From NCBI RefSeq assembly GCF_900113115.1, contig NZ_FOOF01000016.1:1-64000 (forward strand): a DNA stretch of 64,000 nucleotides, written 5' to 3'. Shown here piece by piece: positions 54,552-63,737 of the stretch. This DNA comes from Duganella sp. CF458. GTDB taxonomy: Bacteria > Pseudomonadota > Gammaproteobacteria > Burkholderiales > Burkholderiaceae_D. Made by a program: the position numbers and the translations under genes. Within the stretch, counting starts at the first letter, position 1. Each line of letters starts with the position of its first letter. The notes under the pieces are model-generated. The model did no database searches. It saw only the letters and a program-made list of their open reading frames with translations, and was not told the DNA's origin.

Positions 54552-55370
54552 ATGGGTTTCGTCTTTGCCGCCCTTGGCTTGAACGCCATCGCCCGGGGGC
54601 ACGCACCCGTCCCGCCGCGCAAGCGCGCACAAAAGCTGCATATCGCCGGTTCCACCACCATGGCGCCCCTGTTGCAGGAAATCGCCGCCAAGTACAACTT
54701 GATGCACCCTGAGATCGGGGTCGAGGTGGAGCTGGGCGGATCGTCACGTGGACTGGACGATGTGCGTTCCGGGCATGCGCATATCGCCATGCTGTCGCGC
54801 GCATTGGCGCCGGCCGAACGCGACCTGTATGGCATTCCGATTGCACGCGACGGGGTTGGCGTTGTGGTGCATGCGAATAACCCGGTGCGGCAATTGAGCG
54901 ACGAAGAGCTGCAGGCCATCTTCACCGGCCGCAGGCGCGCATGGCGCGATGCCCAGGGTGGCCGGGATTCGATTTATGCGCTGGGAGGGCCGGTTGACGG
55001 TGCTTCCAGTGCCTTGTTTGCACGCTTCCTCAGGCAGCCGCTGGCTGCTCTCAGCCTGAACGCGGCGATCGAATCGAACATCGAGCGCCTGGCCGTCGTG
55101 GCCTCCTGCGAGAACGCGATCGCCTACGTTTCAGTAGGCGCTGCTGAGCGCGCGATCTCCCAAGGCGTGTCGGTGCGCCTGCTGCCGATTTCCGGCGTCG
55201 CAGCCAGCACAGTGAACATTCGCAACGGCAGTTACCCGATCTGCCGCGTACTGACCCTGGCAAGCAGGGATGCGCCAACCGGCGTCGCGCGAAGCTTCTT
55301 CGCCTTCTGCCTTTCGGCGCAAGTGAACGGCATCCTGTCGGCCTTCGACTTTGTTCCTTACCTGGATTGA
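54552..55370 (+). CDS. PstS-like periplasmic substrate-binding protein
   Basis: 272 residues from ATG 54552 (AAGGAG six to seven nt upstream); earlier in-frame starts encode no plausible sequence. A short hydrophobic start (MGFVFAALGLNAIARG) may be a signal peptide. The body has the phosphate-binding-like pattern LHIAGSTTMAPLLQEIAAKY, VELGGSSRGLDDV, AHIAMLSRAL and LQAIFTGRRRAWRD. No pst transporter genes are near. It precedes a degenerate GGDEF/EAL gene by 4 nt, so a role in sensing rather than uptake is possible. Confidence 0.75.
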   Translation: MGFVFAALGLNAIARGHAPVPPRKRAQKLHIAGSTTMAPLLQEIAAKYNLMHPEIGVEVELGGSSRGLDDVRSGHAHIAMLSRALAPAERDLYGIPIARDGVGVVVHANNPVRQLSDEELQAIFTGRRRAWRDAQGGRDSIYALGGPVDGASSALFARFLRQPLAALSLNAAIESNIERLAVVASCENAIAYVSVGAAERAISQGVSVRLLPISGVAASTVNIRNGSYPICRVLTLASRDAPTGVARSFFAFCLSAQVNGILSAFDFVPYLD

Positions 55371-55374
55371 CGCC

Positions 55375-56556
55375 ATGGAAAACCTGGCCCTGAGCAGCAT
55401 GCATGAAGCGCCCGAGCGCCGCGTGGCGGACTATGCATCGGCTTGCCAACATCCGGCGGCAGGCCTGGCCAGCAGATCCTTATTCAACGACCGCCTGCGC
55501 GCGGCGATGATGGCCGCCGGGCGCAGCGGCCGGAACGTCGCGGTGCTGGCGTTGACCATGGACTGCTATCGTGGCGTCAAGTCCAGCCTGGGCCATGAGG
55601 CGTGCAGCGCGCTGCTGATGCATGCGGCATTGGCCATCAAGTCCTGTTTGCGGGAATGCGATACCGTAGCGCACTTGCTGTGCAACGAGTTCGCAGTGAT
55701 CCTGCCCGATATGGCCAACGAGGACGATGTGATGCCGCTGGCGTCGAAGCTGCTGCAGGCAATCAAGCAGCCAATGTACTGGCAGGACAGCCCCTTGACC
55801 ACGACTGCCAGCATTGGCATTGCATTGATGGGCCAGGGTGGCAGCGAAGCCGCGGGCATGCTGCATTCAGCCAATTCAGCCATGGCGCAAGCGCAGGGCC
55901 ATGGCGGCAATCGCTTCCGCTTCGTGGTGCACGAAATGAATGATCGCGCTTCGCGCATGTTTGCGCAGGAGGCCGAGCTGCGGCGCGCCTTGCTGCACAG
56001 CGAGCTGCTGCTGCATTACCAACTGCGCGCGGGGGCGGCCGAGGAGGGACCGGTTGGCGCCGAAGCGCGGGTACTCTGGCAGCACCCGAAGCGCGGGCTG
56101 GTCGCATTGGCCGACTTCGTGCAAGTGGCTGAAAGCAGCGGCCTGATCGTTCCTCTGGGGGCATGGGCGATCCGCGAAGTATGCCGCCAGCAACGCGCGT
56201 GGCGGGAGGCGGGCGGGCCGATTTTACCGGTCTCGATCACGCTGTCGCCGCGCCAGCTCGGCGAAGACGGCTTCGTTGAGCATATCGAAGTGGCAATGGA
56301 GGAGTACGGCGTCGCGCCCGCCATGCTGAGCTTTGAGATCACTGATTCTATCGGCGAGGACTTCCTCGGCGAGGTCGTGTCGATGCAGAATGAACTCAAG
56401 GCGATTGGCATCCAGCTTTCATTCGGCCCAGGAAGCTGCCCCTCCATCATCGATCTGCCGATGGCGGCAGACGCCCTTGCCCAACTCCTAGCAGCCGATC
56501 GCCCGAGATCGAATACAATGCTGCCCCTATGGAAAGCAATCAATTACAAGGCGTAG
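55375..56556 (+). CDS. catalytically degenerate GGDEF-EAL protein
   Basis: 393 residues without membrane spans. The GGDEF-like half (about 30-175) has LCNEFAVILP in place of GGDEF and no metal-binding Asp. The EAL-like half (about 200-385) has EAR for EAL, ITLSPRQ for NLSP, FEITDS retained, and LSFGPG where DDFGTG should be; it also ends early, without the last catalytic segments. It is likely a pseudo-enzyme that binds a partner or c-di-GMP. It is read with the PstS-like gene, and its end overlaps the next gene by 28 nt. Confidence 0.75.
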   Translation: MENLALSSMHEAPERRVADYASACQHPAAGLASRSLFNDRLRAAMMAAGRSGRNVAVLALTMDCYRGVKSSLGHEACSALLMHAALAIKSCLRECDTVAHLLCNEFAVILPDMANEDDVMPLASKLLQAIKQPMYWQDSPLTTTASIGIALMGQGGSEAAGMLHSANSAMAQAQGHGGNRFRFVVHEMNDRASRMFAQEAELRRALLHSELLLHYQLRAGAAEEGPVGAEARVLWQHPKRGLVALADFVQVAESSGLIVPLGAWAIREVCRQQRAWREAGGPILPVSITLSPRQLGEDGFVEHIEVAMEEYGVAPAMLSFEITDSIGEDFLGEVVSMQNELKAIGIQLSFGPGSCPSIIDLPMAADALAQLLAADRPRSNTMLPLWKAINYKA

Positions 56557-57749
56557 CGGTGATCGGCGGCGGGCCCGCCGGCCTGATGGCGGCCGAAGTA
56601 TTGGCAGCGGCAGGCGTGCGTGTGGATGTGTATGACGCCATGCCGTCGGTCGGCCGCAAATTCCTGCTGGCGGGGCGCGGCGGCATGAACATCACCCATT
56701 CCGAGCCGTATGAAGCCTTTATGGCGCGTTACGGCAGCCGTGCCGGCGCCTTGCGCCCGATGCTGGATGCCTTCAAACCCGATGACCTGCGCGCCTGGGT
56801 CCATGGCTTGGGCATCGATACCTTTGTCGGCACCTCGGGCCGGGTGTTCCCGACCGAGATGAAGGCAGCACCGATGCTGCGTGCCTGGCTGCACCGCTTG
56901 CGCGAAAGTGGCGTGCATTTCCACCAGCGGCATCGCTGGCTCGGCTGGTCGGCAGATGGCGCCTTGCGGTTCGAGACGCCGGAAGGAGAGCGCACGGCGC
57001 GCCATGGCGCGGTTTTGCTCGCCCTGGGCGGCGCAAGCTGGGCGCGGCTCGGTTCGGACGGCGCCTGGCAAGCGCTGTTGGCTGAACGCGGCGTTGAAGT
57101 CGCGCCACTGGTGCCCGCCAACTGCGGCTTCGACACCTCCTGGAGTGCGCATTTCTCCGAAAGATATGCGGGGCAGCCCCTCACCACCGTGGCGATAGGC
57201 GGCCGCAAAGGCCAGATGGTCGTCACTGCGACCGGCGTCGAAGGCAGCCTGATTTACGCCCTGTCGGCGGGTATCCGCGACCGCATCGCGGCGCAAGGCA
57301 GCGCCACCATCGAACTGGACCTGCTGCCGGACTGGCCGCTGGCGCGCCTGCAACAGGAGTTGTCGCATCCGCGCGGCTCGCGTTCGATGTCGAGCTTCCT
57401 GCAAAGCCGCGTCCACATCAAGGGCGTCAAGACCGGCTTGCTGCACGAGGTGCTGGACAAGGAAGCTTTCCATGATCCGCAACGGGTGGCGGCGACGCTG
57501 AAGGCGCTGCCCGTCACGTTGCGTGCCCCGCGCCCGATCGATGAAGCCATCAGCAGCGCCGGCGGCGTTCGTTTCGAGGCTGTGGATGGAACGATGCTGA
57601 AGGCGATGCCGGGCGTCTTCGTGGCCGGCGAAATGCTGGACTGGGAAGCGCCGACCGGCGGTTATCTGCTCACCGCGTGTTTCGCCAGCGGCCTGGCCGC
57701 CGGCAAGGACATGCTGAGGTACTTAATGAACCCAGCTGACGCCGCCTGA
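56529..57749 (+). CDS. TIGR03862/HI0933-type flavoprotein
   Basis: 406 residues. FAD-binding GxGxxG: VAVIGGGPAGLMAAEVL; then GRKFLLAGRGGMNITHSE, GLGIDTFVGTSGRVFP and the C-terminal FAD motif GVFVAGEMLDWEAPTGGYLLTACFASG (VAGEMLDWEAPTGGY) mark the HI0933-like BaiN/NAD(P)-dependent family, subgroup TIGR03862. The substrate is unknown. The start overlaps the preceding gene by 28 nt, and the end overlaps the convergent DUF2807 gene by 27 nt. Confidence 0.85.
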   Translation: MESNQLQGVAVIGGGPAGLMAAEVLAAAGVRVDVYDAMPSVGRKFLLAGRGGMNITHSEPYEAFMARYGSRAGALRPMLDAFKPDDLRAWVHGLGIDTFVGTSGRVFPTEMKAAPMLRAWLHRLRESGVHFHQRHRWLGWSADGALRFETPEGERTARHGAVLLALGGASWARLGSDGAWQALLAERGVEVAPLVPANCGFDTSWSAHFSERYAGQPLTTVAIGGRKGQMVVTATGVEGSLIYALSAGIRDRIAAQGSATIELDLLPDWPLARLQQELSHPRGSRSMSSFLQSRVHIKGVKTGLLHEVLDKEAFHDPQRVAATLKALPVTLRAPRPIDEAISSAGGVRFEAVDGTMLKAMPGVFVAGEMLDWEAPTGGYLLTACFASGLAAGKDMLRYLMNPADAA

Positions 57750-58538
57750 GCCGCTGCGGCTGACGTTGCGTTCGGATGGATTGCCAAACACGCGGATATT
57801 GCCGGTTCCCTTGACGGTGAGATCGGCCGATTGGCGCGCAAACACATTGGTGGTGCCCGAGCCTTGCAGGGTCACGACCACCTTGTCGGTTGCCAGGTGC
57901 TGCGCATCCAGGTCACCGGAGCCGGTGACTTCGGCAGTCAACTCCTTGCAGCTGCCGCTGGAGGTGATGGCGCCGGAGCCGATCATCTCCAGCATCACTT
58001 TCTCGCCGTGGCCGGTGTTCAGGTTCAGGTCACCGCTGCCATGCACGCCGGCTTCCACATTCTTGTAGCGGCCATTGAAGGTCAGGTTGCCCGATCCTTG
58101 CAATTGCACGCTCAGGTGCTCGCCGTTGAAGCCGTTGACGTTGCTGTCGCCGCTGCCGTTGATCACCAGTTCGCTCAGGGACGGCAGCACCAGCTCCACT
58201 TCAATCGGGCGGCGCGGATGCAGCAGCAGGCCTTTCGATCCGATCCGCAGGGTCGCGCCATCCTGTTCGGTGCCGATATTGGCCAGCAGGCGCTGCTCGC
58301 CGCGCACCTTGAGGGACGCCACGTCGCCCTGTTTCAGGCGCAGGTCAATCGGGCCTACCAGCTCAACATTGGAAATCGTCGCGCTGATTTCGCGCACTTC
58401 GGTGCGGGCGGCGCGGCCGGCCACGCTGGTTGGGTTGGCGGCGCCTTGGGCACGCAGCATGCTATAGGTGACGGCGGTGAGCAGTACGGCGAGCAAGGCC
58501 ATGCCGAAGCCGATCTTGAGCAGGGAACGGATATTCAT
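57723..58538 (-). CDS. DUF2807 (head GIN) domain protein
   Basis: 271 residues from ATG 58538 (AAGGA six bases upstream); an ATG at 58553 overlaps the previous stop. A membrane anchor or signal (IGFGMALLAVLLTAVTYSML) precedes a right-handed beta-helix-like DUF2807 domain with repeats of the type ELVINGSGDSNVNGF, HLSVQLQGSGNLTFNG and VMLEMIGSGAITSSG. It faces the periplasm. It forms a unit with the DUF1700 gene upstream, a pairing often found, normally with a PadR regulator that is missing here. Confidence 0.85.
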   Translation of the reverse strand: MNIRSLLKIGFGMALLAVLLTAVTYSMLRAQGAANPTSVAGRAARTEVREISATISNVELVGPIDLRLKQGDVASLKVRGEQRLLANIGTEQDGATLRIGSKGLLLHPRRPIEVELVLPSLSELVINGSGDSNVNGFNGEHLSVQLQGSGNLTFNGRYKNVEAGVHGSGDLNLNTGHGEKVMLEMIGSGAITSSGSCKELTAEVTGSGDLDAQHLATDKVVVTLQGSGTTNVFARQSADLTVKGTGNIRVFGNPSERNVSRSGSGGVSWVH

Positions 58539-58549
58539 TGCGTTTCCTT

Positions 58550-59335
58550 TCAATGCCCGCGCAGCAGCGAAACGTTCATCTGGATGTAGCGTTTCAAGCC
58601 AATCAGGGAGTAGCGCGTGATCACGATGCTCAGCAGGCTCAGCACGATACCCAGCAGTACCAGGCCGATGCCGACGGCAGTCTGCGTAGCGCGCGATTCG
58701 TTATCGAGGTCGGAGGTGATGCGCACGCCGCCTTCGGCCATGGCTTCGGCGCCTTCCAGCCAATTTTCGGACTTGCTGTCCGCTTCATCCCATTCCTTGC
58801 GCAGGCCGGCCGAAGGTTCCTGGAAAATATCGATGCCCTGGTCGCTGATGGAAATCTTGGTCTGCATGCGGGCGTCGGCCTGGTCGCCTTCGTCGTCAAA
58901 GACGACCAGGTGGCGCAAGGGACCGGTCAGCACCAACTCGTTGGCGCCGGCCAGGCCTGTCGCGGTGACGGCAATGCCACTGATGTAGAAGGCGAATGCG
59001 CTGGCGTAGATCGACACCAGCAGCGCCGAGAACACGGCGGCCGGCACCACCATGAAGAGGTTGAAGATGCCAAGGCCGATGAGCGAGAACATCATGCGGG
59101 CCAGGTTGGCCGGATTGCGTTTTTGCTCGAAGGCGTTGCGGTGGGCGTTGGCGCGCAAGGTCATGGCGATTTTGCGCGGCTCGTCCAGCTCGGCGACGGC
59201 TTCTTGTTCCGTCTTGCCGGCGGCCACGCTGTCGACAAAGCGCTGCTCGTAGTAAGCCATGGTCTTGGCTGCCACATCAGGTGGCAAGCCGTCGAGGGCC
59301 TTCCTCAGTGCGTCGAGGTACTCATTCTTGCTCAT
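58550..59335 (-). CDS. DUF1700 family membrane protein
   Basis: 261 residues from ATG 59335 (MSKNEYLDAL); upstream residues to 59371 look non-coding. The cytosolic start KNEYLDALRKALDGLP and YYEQRFVDSVAAGKTEQEAVAELDEPRKIA is the DUF1700 signature. Two or three spans follow (FSLIGLGIFNLFMVVPAAVF, FAFYISGIAVTATGL and GIGLVLLGIVLSLLSIVI), with a periplasmic part between. DUF1700 proteins act with DUF2807/PadR units in envelope stress-like control. 59336-59461 holds no further gene. Confidence 0.83.
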   Translation of the reverse strand: MSKNEYLDALRKALDGLPPDVAAKTMAYYEQRFVDSVAAGKTEQEAVAELDEPRKIAMTLRANAHRNAFEQKRNPANLARMMFSLIGLGIFNLFMVVPAAVFSALLVSIYASAFAFYISGIAVTATGLAGANELVLTGPLRHLVVFDDEGDQADARMQTKISISDQGIDIFQEPSAGLRKEWDEADSKSENWLEGAEAMAEGGVRITSDLDNESRATQTAVGIGLVLLGIVLSLLSIVITRYSLIGLKRYIQMNVSLLRGH

Positions 59336-59461
59336 AGGAAACTCAAGCCTCCTGTTGTTCCATGATTGCACTGTATCGCGCGCACTGGAGGGGCTCGAGC
59401 TGTTTACGACAGGATGCAGAAATGGGGGAGCAGGCGACTAAAACGCCGGACAGGCGGAGCA

Positions 59462-60808
59462 TCAAGGTTTCGCCTTGGCCAGCAGGCGGGCGGCTTGTAC
59501 GCCGCTGCGGACGGCCATTTCAAGCGTGGCAGGGTATTCCCCGGCAGTGTAGTCACCGGCCAGGAACAGGCCTTTGGCCGGTGTGTCGTTGCCTGGGCGC
59601 TTGAGGCCAGGGGTGCAAGCGTAGGTCGCGCGCTTTTCGGTGATCACCTTGCTCCAGGCCGGCTTGGCGAGCGCCGGTTGCGCCAGGTCGGCAGCCAGTT
59701 GGGCCGCCACCGCCGCTGCCAGCTGGTCTTGCGACAGGCTGGCCGCTGCACTGGCTGCGCTGATGACGACGGCGAACAGGCCGTCCTGCCTGGCATCGAG
59801 CTGGCCGCGGTCGAAGACGAACTGGCCCCAGCGCTGGCTTGCCGGATCGTCAACCAAGGCGTAGAACGGAATGTCCAGGCGCGTGCCGGGGGCGTACTGC
59901 AGGTAGCAGGTCGTGATCGGCTCCGGCTCGAACGCCGCCAATTGGCTTGCCAGTTCGGCAAACTGCGCCGAGTCGCCGAGCAGGCCGGCGCTCGCGCTGG
60001 GCGAGGCAGCGAGCACCACGCCATCGAAATTGCCGGTCCAGTCGCCGCCAAGCGCCGCGCCGCTTGCGTGGACGCTCCAGCCGTCGGCTTGCGGGCGGAG
60101 CGCGGTCACCTTGGCGCCCAGGTGAATGGTGTTGCCTTTCCCTTCAAGCCATGCCGCGGCGGCTTCCGGAAAGAGGGCGGAAAGGTCGGCGCGCGGCACC
60201 AGCATGTCCGACGCGGCGCGCTTGGCGCCCAGGCTGTCGCGCAGCACGGCAAGGAAAACCTGGGCCGACGCGCGTTCCGGCGGCGTATTCAGCGCCGCAA
60301 GGCATAAGGGCCGCCACATCAGGGTCACGAGCCGCGGCGTCTGGTCGAAGCGCTCCAGCAACTCCGCCACGCTGCAGTCGTTGTTCAAACGCCAATCCAT
60401 CCAGCGCGCAGTGGTGGTAAAGCGCGCCAGCGCCATCTTGTCCTCACGCGCCAGGCCGCGCGCGCGCAGCAGGGCGATGCCGACATGCAGCGGTGCCGGC
60501 AAGCGAGGCGCCAGGAAATCCATGCCGCCGGCAGCTGGCGGATACCGCATCTGCAAAGGCAGCGTGAGAACGGCCGAACGCAAATCCACGCCGACCGCGC
60601 GCATGATGCGCAGCGATTCGGAATACGCTCCCAGCATGATGTGCTGGCCGTTATCGAGCTCGCGCCCATCGAAGGAAACCCGTCGCGCGCGGCCGCCCAA
60701 AGTGCGGGCCGCTTCGAAAACGCTTACCCGGTGACCGGCGCGCGCCAGTTCGACGGCAGCAGCAAAGCCTGCCCAGCCGCCGCCGGCGACGGCAAAGTGC
60801 TTAGCCAC
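59462..60808 (-). CDS. hpnE: hydroxysqualene dehydroxylase HpnE
   Basis: 448 residues. FAD-binding start VAGGGWAGFAAAVELARAGHRVSVFEAARTLGGRARRV (fragments VAGGGWAGFAAAVELA and LGGRARRV), with NGQHIMLGAY and the C-terminal FLAGDYTAGEYPATLEMAVRSG. HpnE reduces hydroxysqualene to squalene. It overlaps hpnD by 8 nt, so it is the last gene of hpnC-hpnD-hpnE. Confidence 0.92.
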   Translation of the reverse strand: MAKHFAVAGGGWAGFAAAVELARAGHRVSVFEAARTLGGRARRVSFDGRELDNGQHIMLGAYSESLRIMRAVGVDLRSAVLTLPLQMRYPPAAGGMDFLAPRLPAPLHVGIALLRARGLAREDKMALARFTTTARWMDWRLNNDCSVAELLERFDQTPRLVTLMWRPLCLAALNTPPERASAQVFLAVLRDSLGAKRAASDMLVPRADLSALFPEAAAAWLEGKGNTIHLGAKVTALRPQADGWSVHASGAALGGDWTGNFDGVVLAASPSASAGLLGDSAQFAELASQLAAFEPEPITTCYLQYAPGTRLDIPFYALVDDPASQRWGQFVFDRGQLDARQDGLFAVVISAASAAASLSQDQLAAAVAAQLAADLAQPALAKPAWSKVITEKRATYACTPGLKRPGNDTPAKGLFLAGDYTAGEYPATLEMAVRSGVQAARLLAKAKP

Positions 60809-61634
60809 GAACCCAGGTCTTCCAGGCCAGCCACAGTTTGCGGATCGGCGTCAGCGAAATGCGCTGCTTGAGGACGTGGTAGCCGTCCTCTTCGATTTCG
60901 TTCAACAGGGTGCGGTAAATGGCGGCCATGATCAGGCCCGGACGCTGGGCGCGGCGGTCTTCCTTGGGCAGCAGCGCAAACGCTTCGTCGTAAGCTTTCT
61001 GCGCGCGCGCCACCTGGAATGCCATCAGCTTCGAGAAATTCTCGGATTCACGGGCATTGAGCAGGTCCGCCGCGGTCACGTTGAACTGTTGCAGTTCATT
61101 GACCGGCAGGTAGATGCGGCCTTTACGGGCATCTTCGCCCACGTCGCGGATGATGTTGGTGAGCTGGAAGGCATGCCCCAGCTTTTCGGCATATTGCAGG
61201 GTTTCGGGCCGTGTCACGCCGAAAATCGACGCCGACAGGATGCCGACCACGCTGGCCACATGCCAGCAGTACTTCGACATGCCCGCATAATCGAGATAGC
61301 GGGTCTGGTTCAAGTCCATCTCCATGCCATCGATGATGGCCTGCATATGTTCCTGCTTCAGGTCATACGTTGCAAGATGCGGCTGCAAAGCCTGGGTCAC
61401 GGGGTGCGCCTGCTTGCCCTGGTACATCTGGGCGATCTCATTGCGCCACCAAGTCAGCTTGATGCGCGCCAGCGACTCGTCGCTGCACTCGTCGACGGTA
61501 TCGTCGACTTCGCGGCAGAAGGCGTACAGCGCCGTGATGGCACGGCGGCGCTCCGGGGGCAGGAACAGGAAGCTGTAGTAGAAACTGGAACCGCTGGCGG
61601 CGGCCTTCTGCTGGCAGTATTCGTCGGGGGACAT
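60801..61634 (-). CDS. hpnD: presqualene diphosphate synthase HpnD
   Basis: 277 residues. Aspartate-rich motifs FCREVDDTVDE and IIRDVGEDARKGRIYLP place it among the head-to-head prenyl synthases; the opening DEYCQQKAAASGSSFYYSFLFL is HpnD-like. It joins two farnesyl diphosphates into presqualene diphosphate. It follows hpnC by 38 nt and overlaps hpnE. Confidence 0.92.
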   Translation of the reverse strand: MSPDEYCQQKAAASGSSFYYSFLFLPPERRRAITALYAFCREVDDTVDECSDESLARIKLTWWRNEIAQMYQGKQAHPVTQALQPHLATYDLKQEHMQAIIDGMEMDLNQTRYLDYAGMSKYCWHVASVVGILSASIFGVTRPETLQYAEKLGHAFQLTNIIRDVGEDARKGRIYLPVNELQQFNVTAADLLNARESENFSKLMAFQVARAQKAYDEAFALLPKEDRRAQRPGLIMAAIYRTLLNEIEEDGYHVLKQRISLTPIRKLWLAWKTWVRG

Positions 61635-61672
61635 GTTCTTTTGGCTTGGGTAATGCTGACAAAGGCGCTATT

Positions 61673-62497
61673 TTATAGTGAAGAAGGCTTCATTCGAAGC
61701 GCGCGCCATAAAACCTTGAACCAATCGCGCTTTTCAAGCTTCGGACGACGCAGGAAAACGTCATAATCGACTTCCTCGATTGCCTCAAGAATACGCAGGC
61801 CGCCCTGTACCACCATGCGCAGCTCCAGGCCGATCCGGCCTTTCAGGCGGCAGGCCAGCGGGGCGCCGTCCAGCATCAGGGCGCGGGCGCGGTCAACCTG
61901 GAATTTCATCATGGCGCGCCATTTGGCCCTGTTGTCGGGGCGCGCCAGGTGGGCGGGCGACAGCGCATAGCGCGCCAGGTCTTCCATCGGCAGGTAAATG
62001 CGCTCCTTATGCTCGTCGACCGCCACATCTTGCAGGAAGTTGATGATCTGGAGGGCCGAGCAAATGGCGTCCGACTGGCGGATGTTCTCTTCGTCGGCCG
62101 CGCCATACAGGTGCAGCATCAGCAGCCCGACCGGATTGGCCGAGCGGGCGCAGTAATCCAGCAGGGACGCGTAGTCCTGGTAGCGGTGCACCACAATGTC
62201 TTGCTTGAAGGCGGAAAGCAGGTCGTAAAAAGGGCGCAGCGGCAGTTTATGCTGCTCGATCACGGCGGCCAGCCGCGCGAACATCGGTTCATGGCCGTCC
62301 TCGGCGCGCTCGATGCGGCCCAGGGCTTCTTCATAGGCAGCCAGGCCAGCCAGGCGCTGTTCGGGCGTGGCGACACCCTCGTCGGCGATATCGTCGGCGC
62401 TGCGGGCGAAGGCATAAATCGCTTCCACCGCCGGGCGCAATCGGCGCGGCATGAGGATGGAGGCGACAGGGAAATTCTCGTAATGGTCAACGGACAT
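61673..62497 (-). CDS. hpnC: hydroxysqualene synthase HpnC
   Basis: 274 residues. Opening HYENFPVASILMPRRLRPAVEAIY and motifs ARSADDIADEG and FLQDVAVDEHKERIYLP. HpnC converts presqualene diphosphate to hydroxysqualene. It heads hpnC-hpnD-hpnE, a route to squalene for hopanoids or carotenoid-like lipids; no squalene-hopene cyclase is in the window. It is divergent from the RND adaptor gene. Confidence 0.92.
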   Translation of the reverse strand: MSVDHYENFPVASILMPRRLRPAVEAIYAFARSADDIADEGVATPEQRLAGLAAYEEALGRIERAEDGHEPMFARLAAVIEQHKLPLRPFYDLLSAFKQDIVVHRYQDYASLLDYCARSANPVGLLMLHLYGAADEENIRQSDAICSALQIINFLQDVAVDEHKERIYLPMEDLARYALSPAHLARPDNRAKWRAMMKFQVDRARALMLDGAPLACRLKGRIGLELRMVVQGGLRILEAIEEVDYDVFLRRPKLEKRDWFKVLWRALRMKPSSL

Positions 62498-62663
62498 AGA
62501 GGTGCTGTTCTAAATTAATGACGCGAAAGTCATTTGCAAGTACGGTTGACCCGGATATAATTTTTTCTTACTAAACGGAAAGTCATTTAGTTCCAAACGG
62601 GAAATAATAATGGCAAACATGCACTCCCGGCAATTGCCAGAGACACTAAAAAGGAATTCCATC

Positions 62664-63737
62664 GTGTTCGTAGCGAAAAAACTACCCCTGGTTGCGGCCT
62701 GCGCCTTGCTGCTCGCAGCCTGCTCGAAAGAAGCCCCCAAGACCGAAGATATCCGGCCGGTACGCGCCATGGTGCTGCAAAGCTCGGACATCGATGTGAA
62801 TGCCGAATTCTCCGGTGAAGTCCGTTCGCGCGTGGAATCGCGCCTCGGTTTCAGGGTTGGCGGCAAGATTATCTCCCGCAAAGTGGATGTGGGGAGCGTG
62901 GTCAAGCGCGGCCAGGTCCTGATGGACCTCGATCCGCAGGACTTGAAGCTGTCGCAGGCGCAGTCGATGGCCGCCTTGCGCGCTGCCGAGACCACGCGCG
63001 ACCTGGCCAGCGCCGAGCTGAAGCGCTACCAGGAGCTGCGCGAAAAGAACTTCGTCAGCCAGGCCATCCTGGACGCCAAGCTGTCGAGCTATAAATCGGC
63101 GCAGGCCCAGGTCGATTCGGCGCAAGCGGCTTATCGCGGCATGTCCAACCAGGCCGGCTACGCCAGCCTTGAATCCGACATCGATGGCGTGGTCACGGCA
63201 GTCGATGCGGAAGTAGGGCAGGTGGTATCGCCCGGTACGCCGGTGGTGCGTGTCGCCAAGACCGATGAAAAGGAAATCGTGTTCGGCGTGCCGGAAGATA
63301 AGGTCGATACGCTGCGCTCGATCTCCGACGTGCATGTGCGCCTGTGGGCCAGCCCGGGCAAGACAGTGCCGGGCAAGATCCGCGAAATCTCGCCGGTGGC
63401 CGACCCGTTTACCCGCACCTACGCGTTCCGGGTGTCGATTCCGGCCAGCCTGTCCGAGGCAAAGCTGGGCATGACTGCGCTGGTGGCCTTTGCTTCGCGC
63501 TCGCCGCAGCCTCAGATCAAGGTGCCGTTGACGGCGCTGTTCCATGAAAAGTCCGCAACCTCCGTGTGGGTGGTCGAAAATGGCGCGGTGCGCCTGGTGC
63601 CGGTGACGGTGAACGGCGTGTCGGGCAATGACCTGGTGCTGGGCAGCGGCGTGAAGGCCGGCCAGACCGTGGTCACGGCAGGCGTCAACCTGCTGAAGCC
63701 TGGCCAGAAAGTCACCATTCTCGGAGCGGCTAAATGA
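62664..63737 (+). CDS. RND efflux periplasmic adaptor lipoprotein
   Basis: 357 residues from GTG 62664, with AAGGA eight bases upstream and lipobox LLLAAC (Cys20); ATG 62610 would add 18 residues ahead of the signal peptide. A membrane-fusion protein: lipoyl halves (SRVESRLGFRVGGKIISRKVDVGSVVKRGQVLMDLDP, seen as LGFRVGGKI and VKRGQVLMDLD), an alpha-hairpin (SAELKRYQELREKNFVSQAILD), and a beta barrel. It links the inner-membrane pump to an outer-membrane channel. It overlaps the pump gene by ATGA. Confidence 0.9.
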   Translation: MFVAKKLPLVAACALLLAACSKEAPKTEDIRPVRAMVLQSSDIDVNAEFSGEVRSRVESRLGFRVGGKIISRKVDVGSVVKRGQVLMDLDPQDLKLSQAQSMAALRAAETTRDLASAELKRYQELREKNFVSQAILDAKLSSYKSAQAQVDSAQAAYRGMSNQAGYASLESDIDGVVTAVDAEVGQVVSPGTPVVRVAKTDEKEIVFGVPEDKVDTLRSISDVHVRLWASPGKTVPGKIREISPVADPFTRTYAFRVSIPASLSEAKLGMTALVAFASRSPQPQIKVPLTALFHEKSATSVWVVENGAVRLVPVTVNGVSGNDLVLGSGVKAGQTVVTAGVNLLKPGQKVTILGAAK

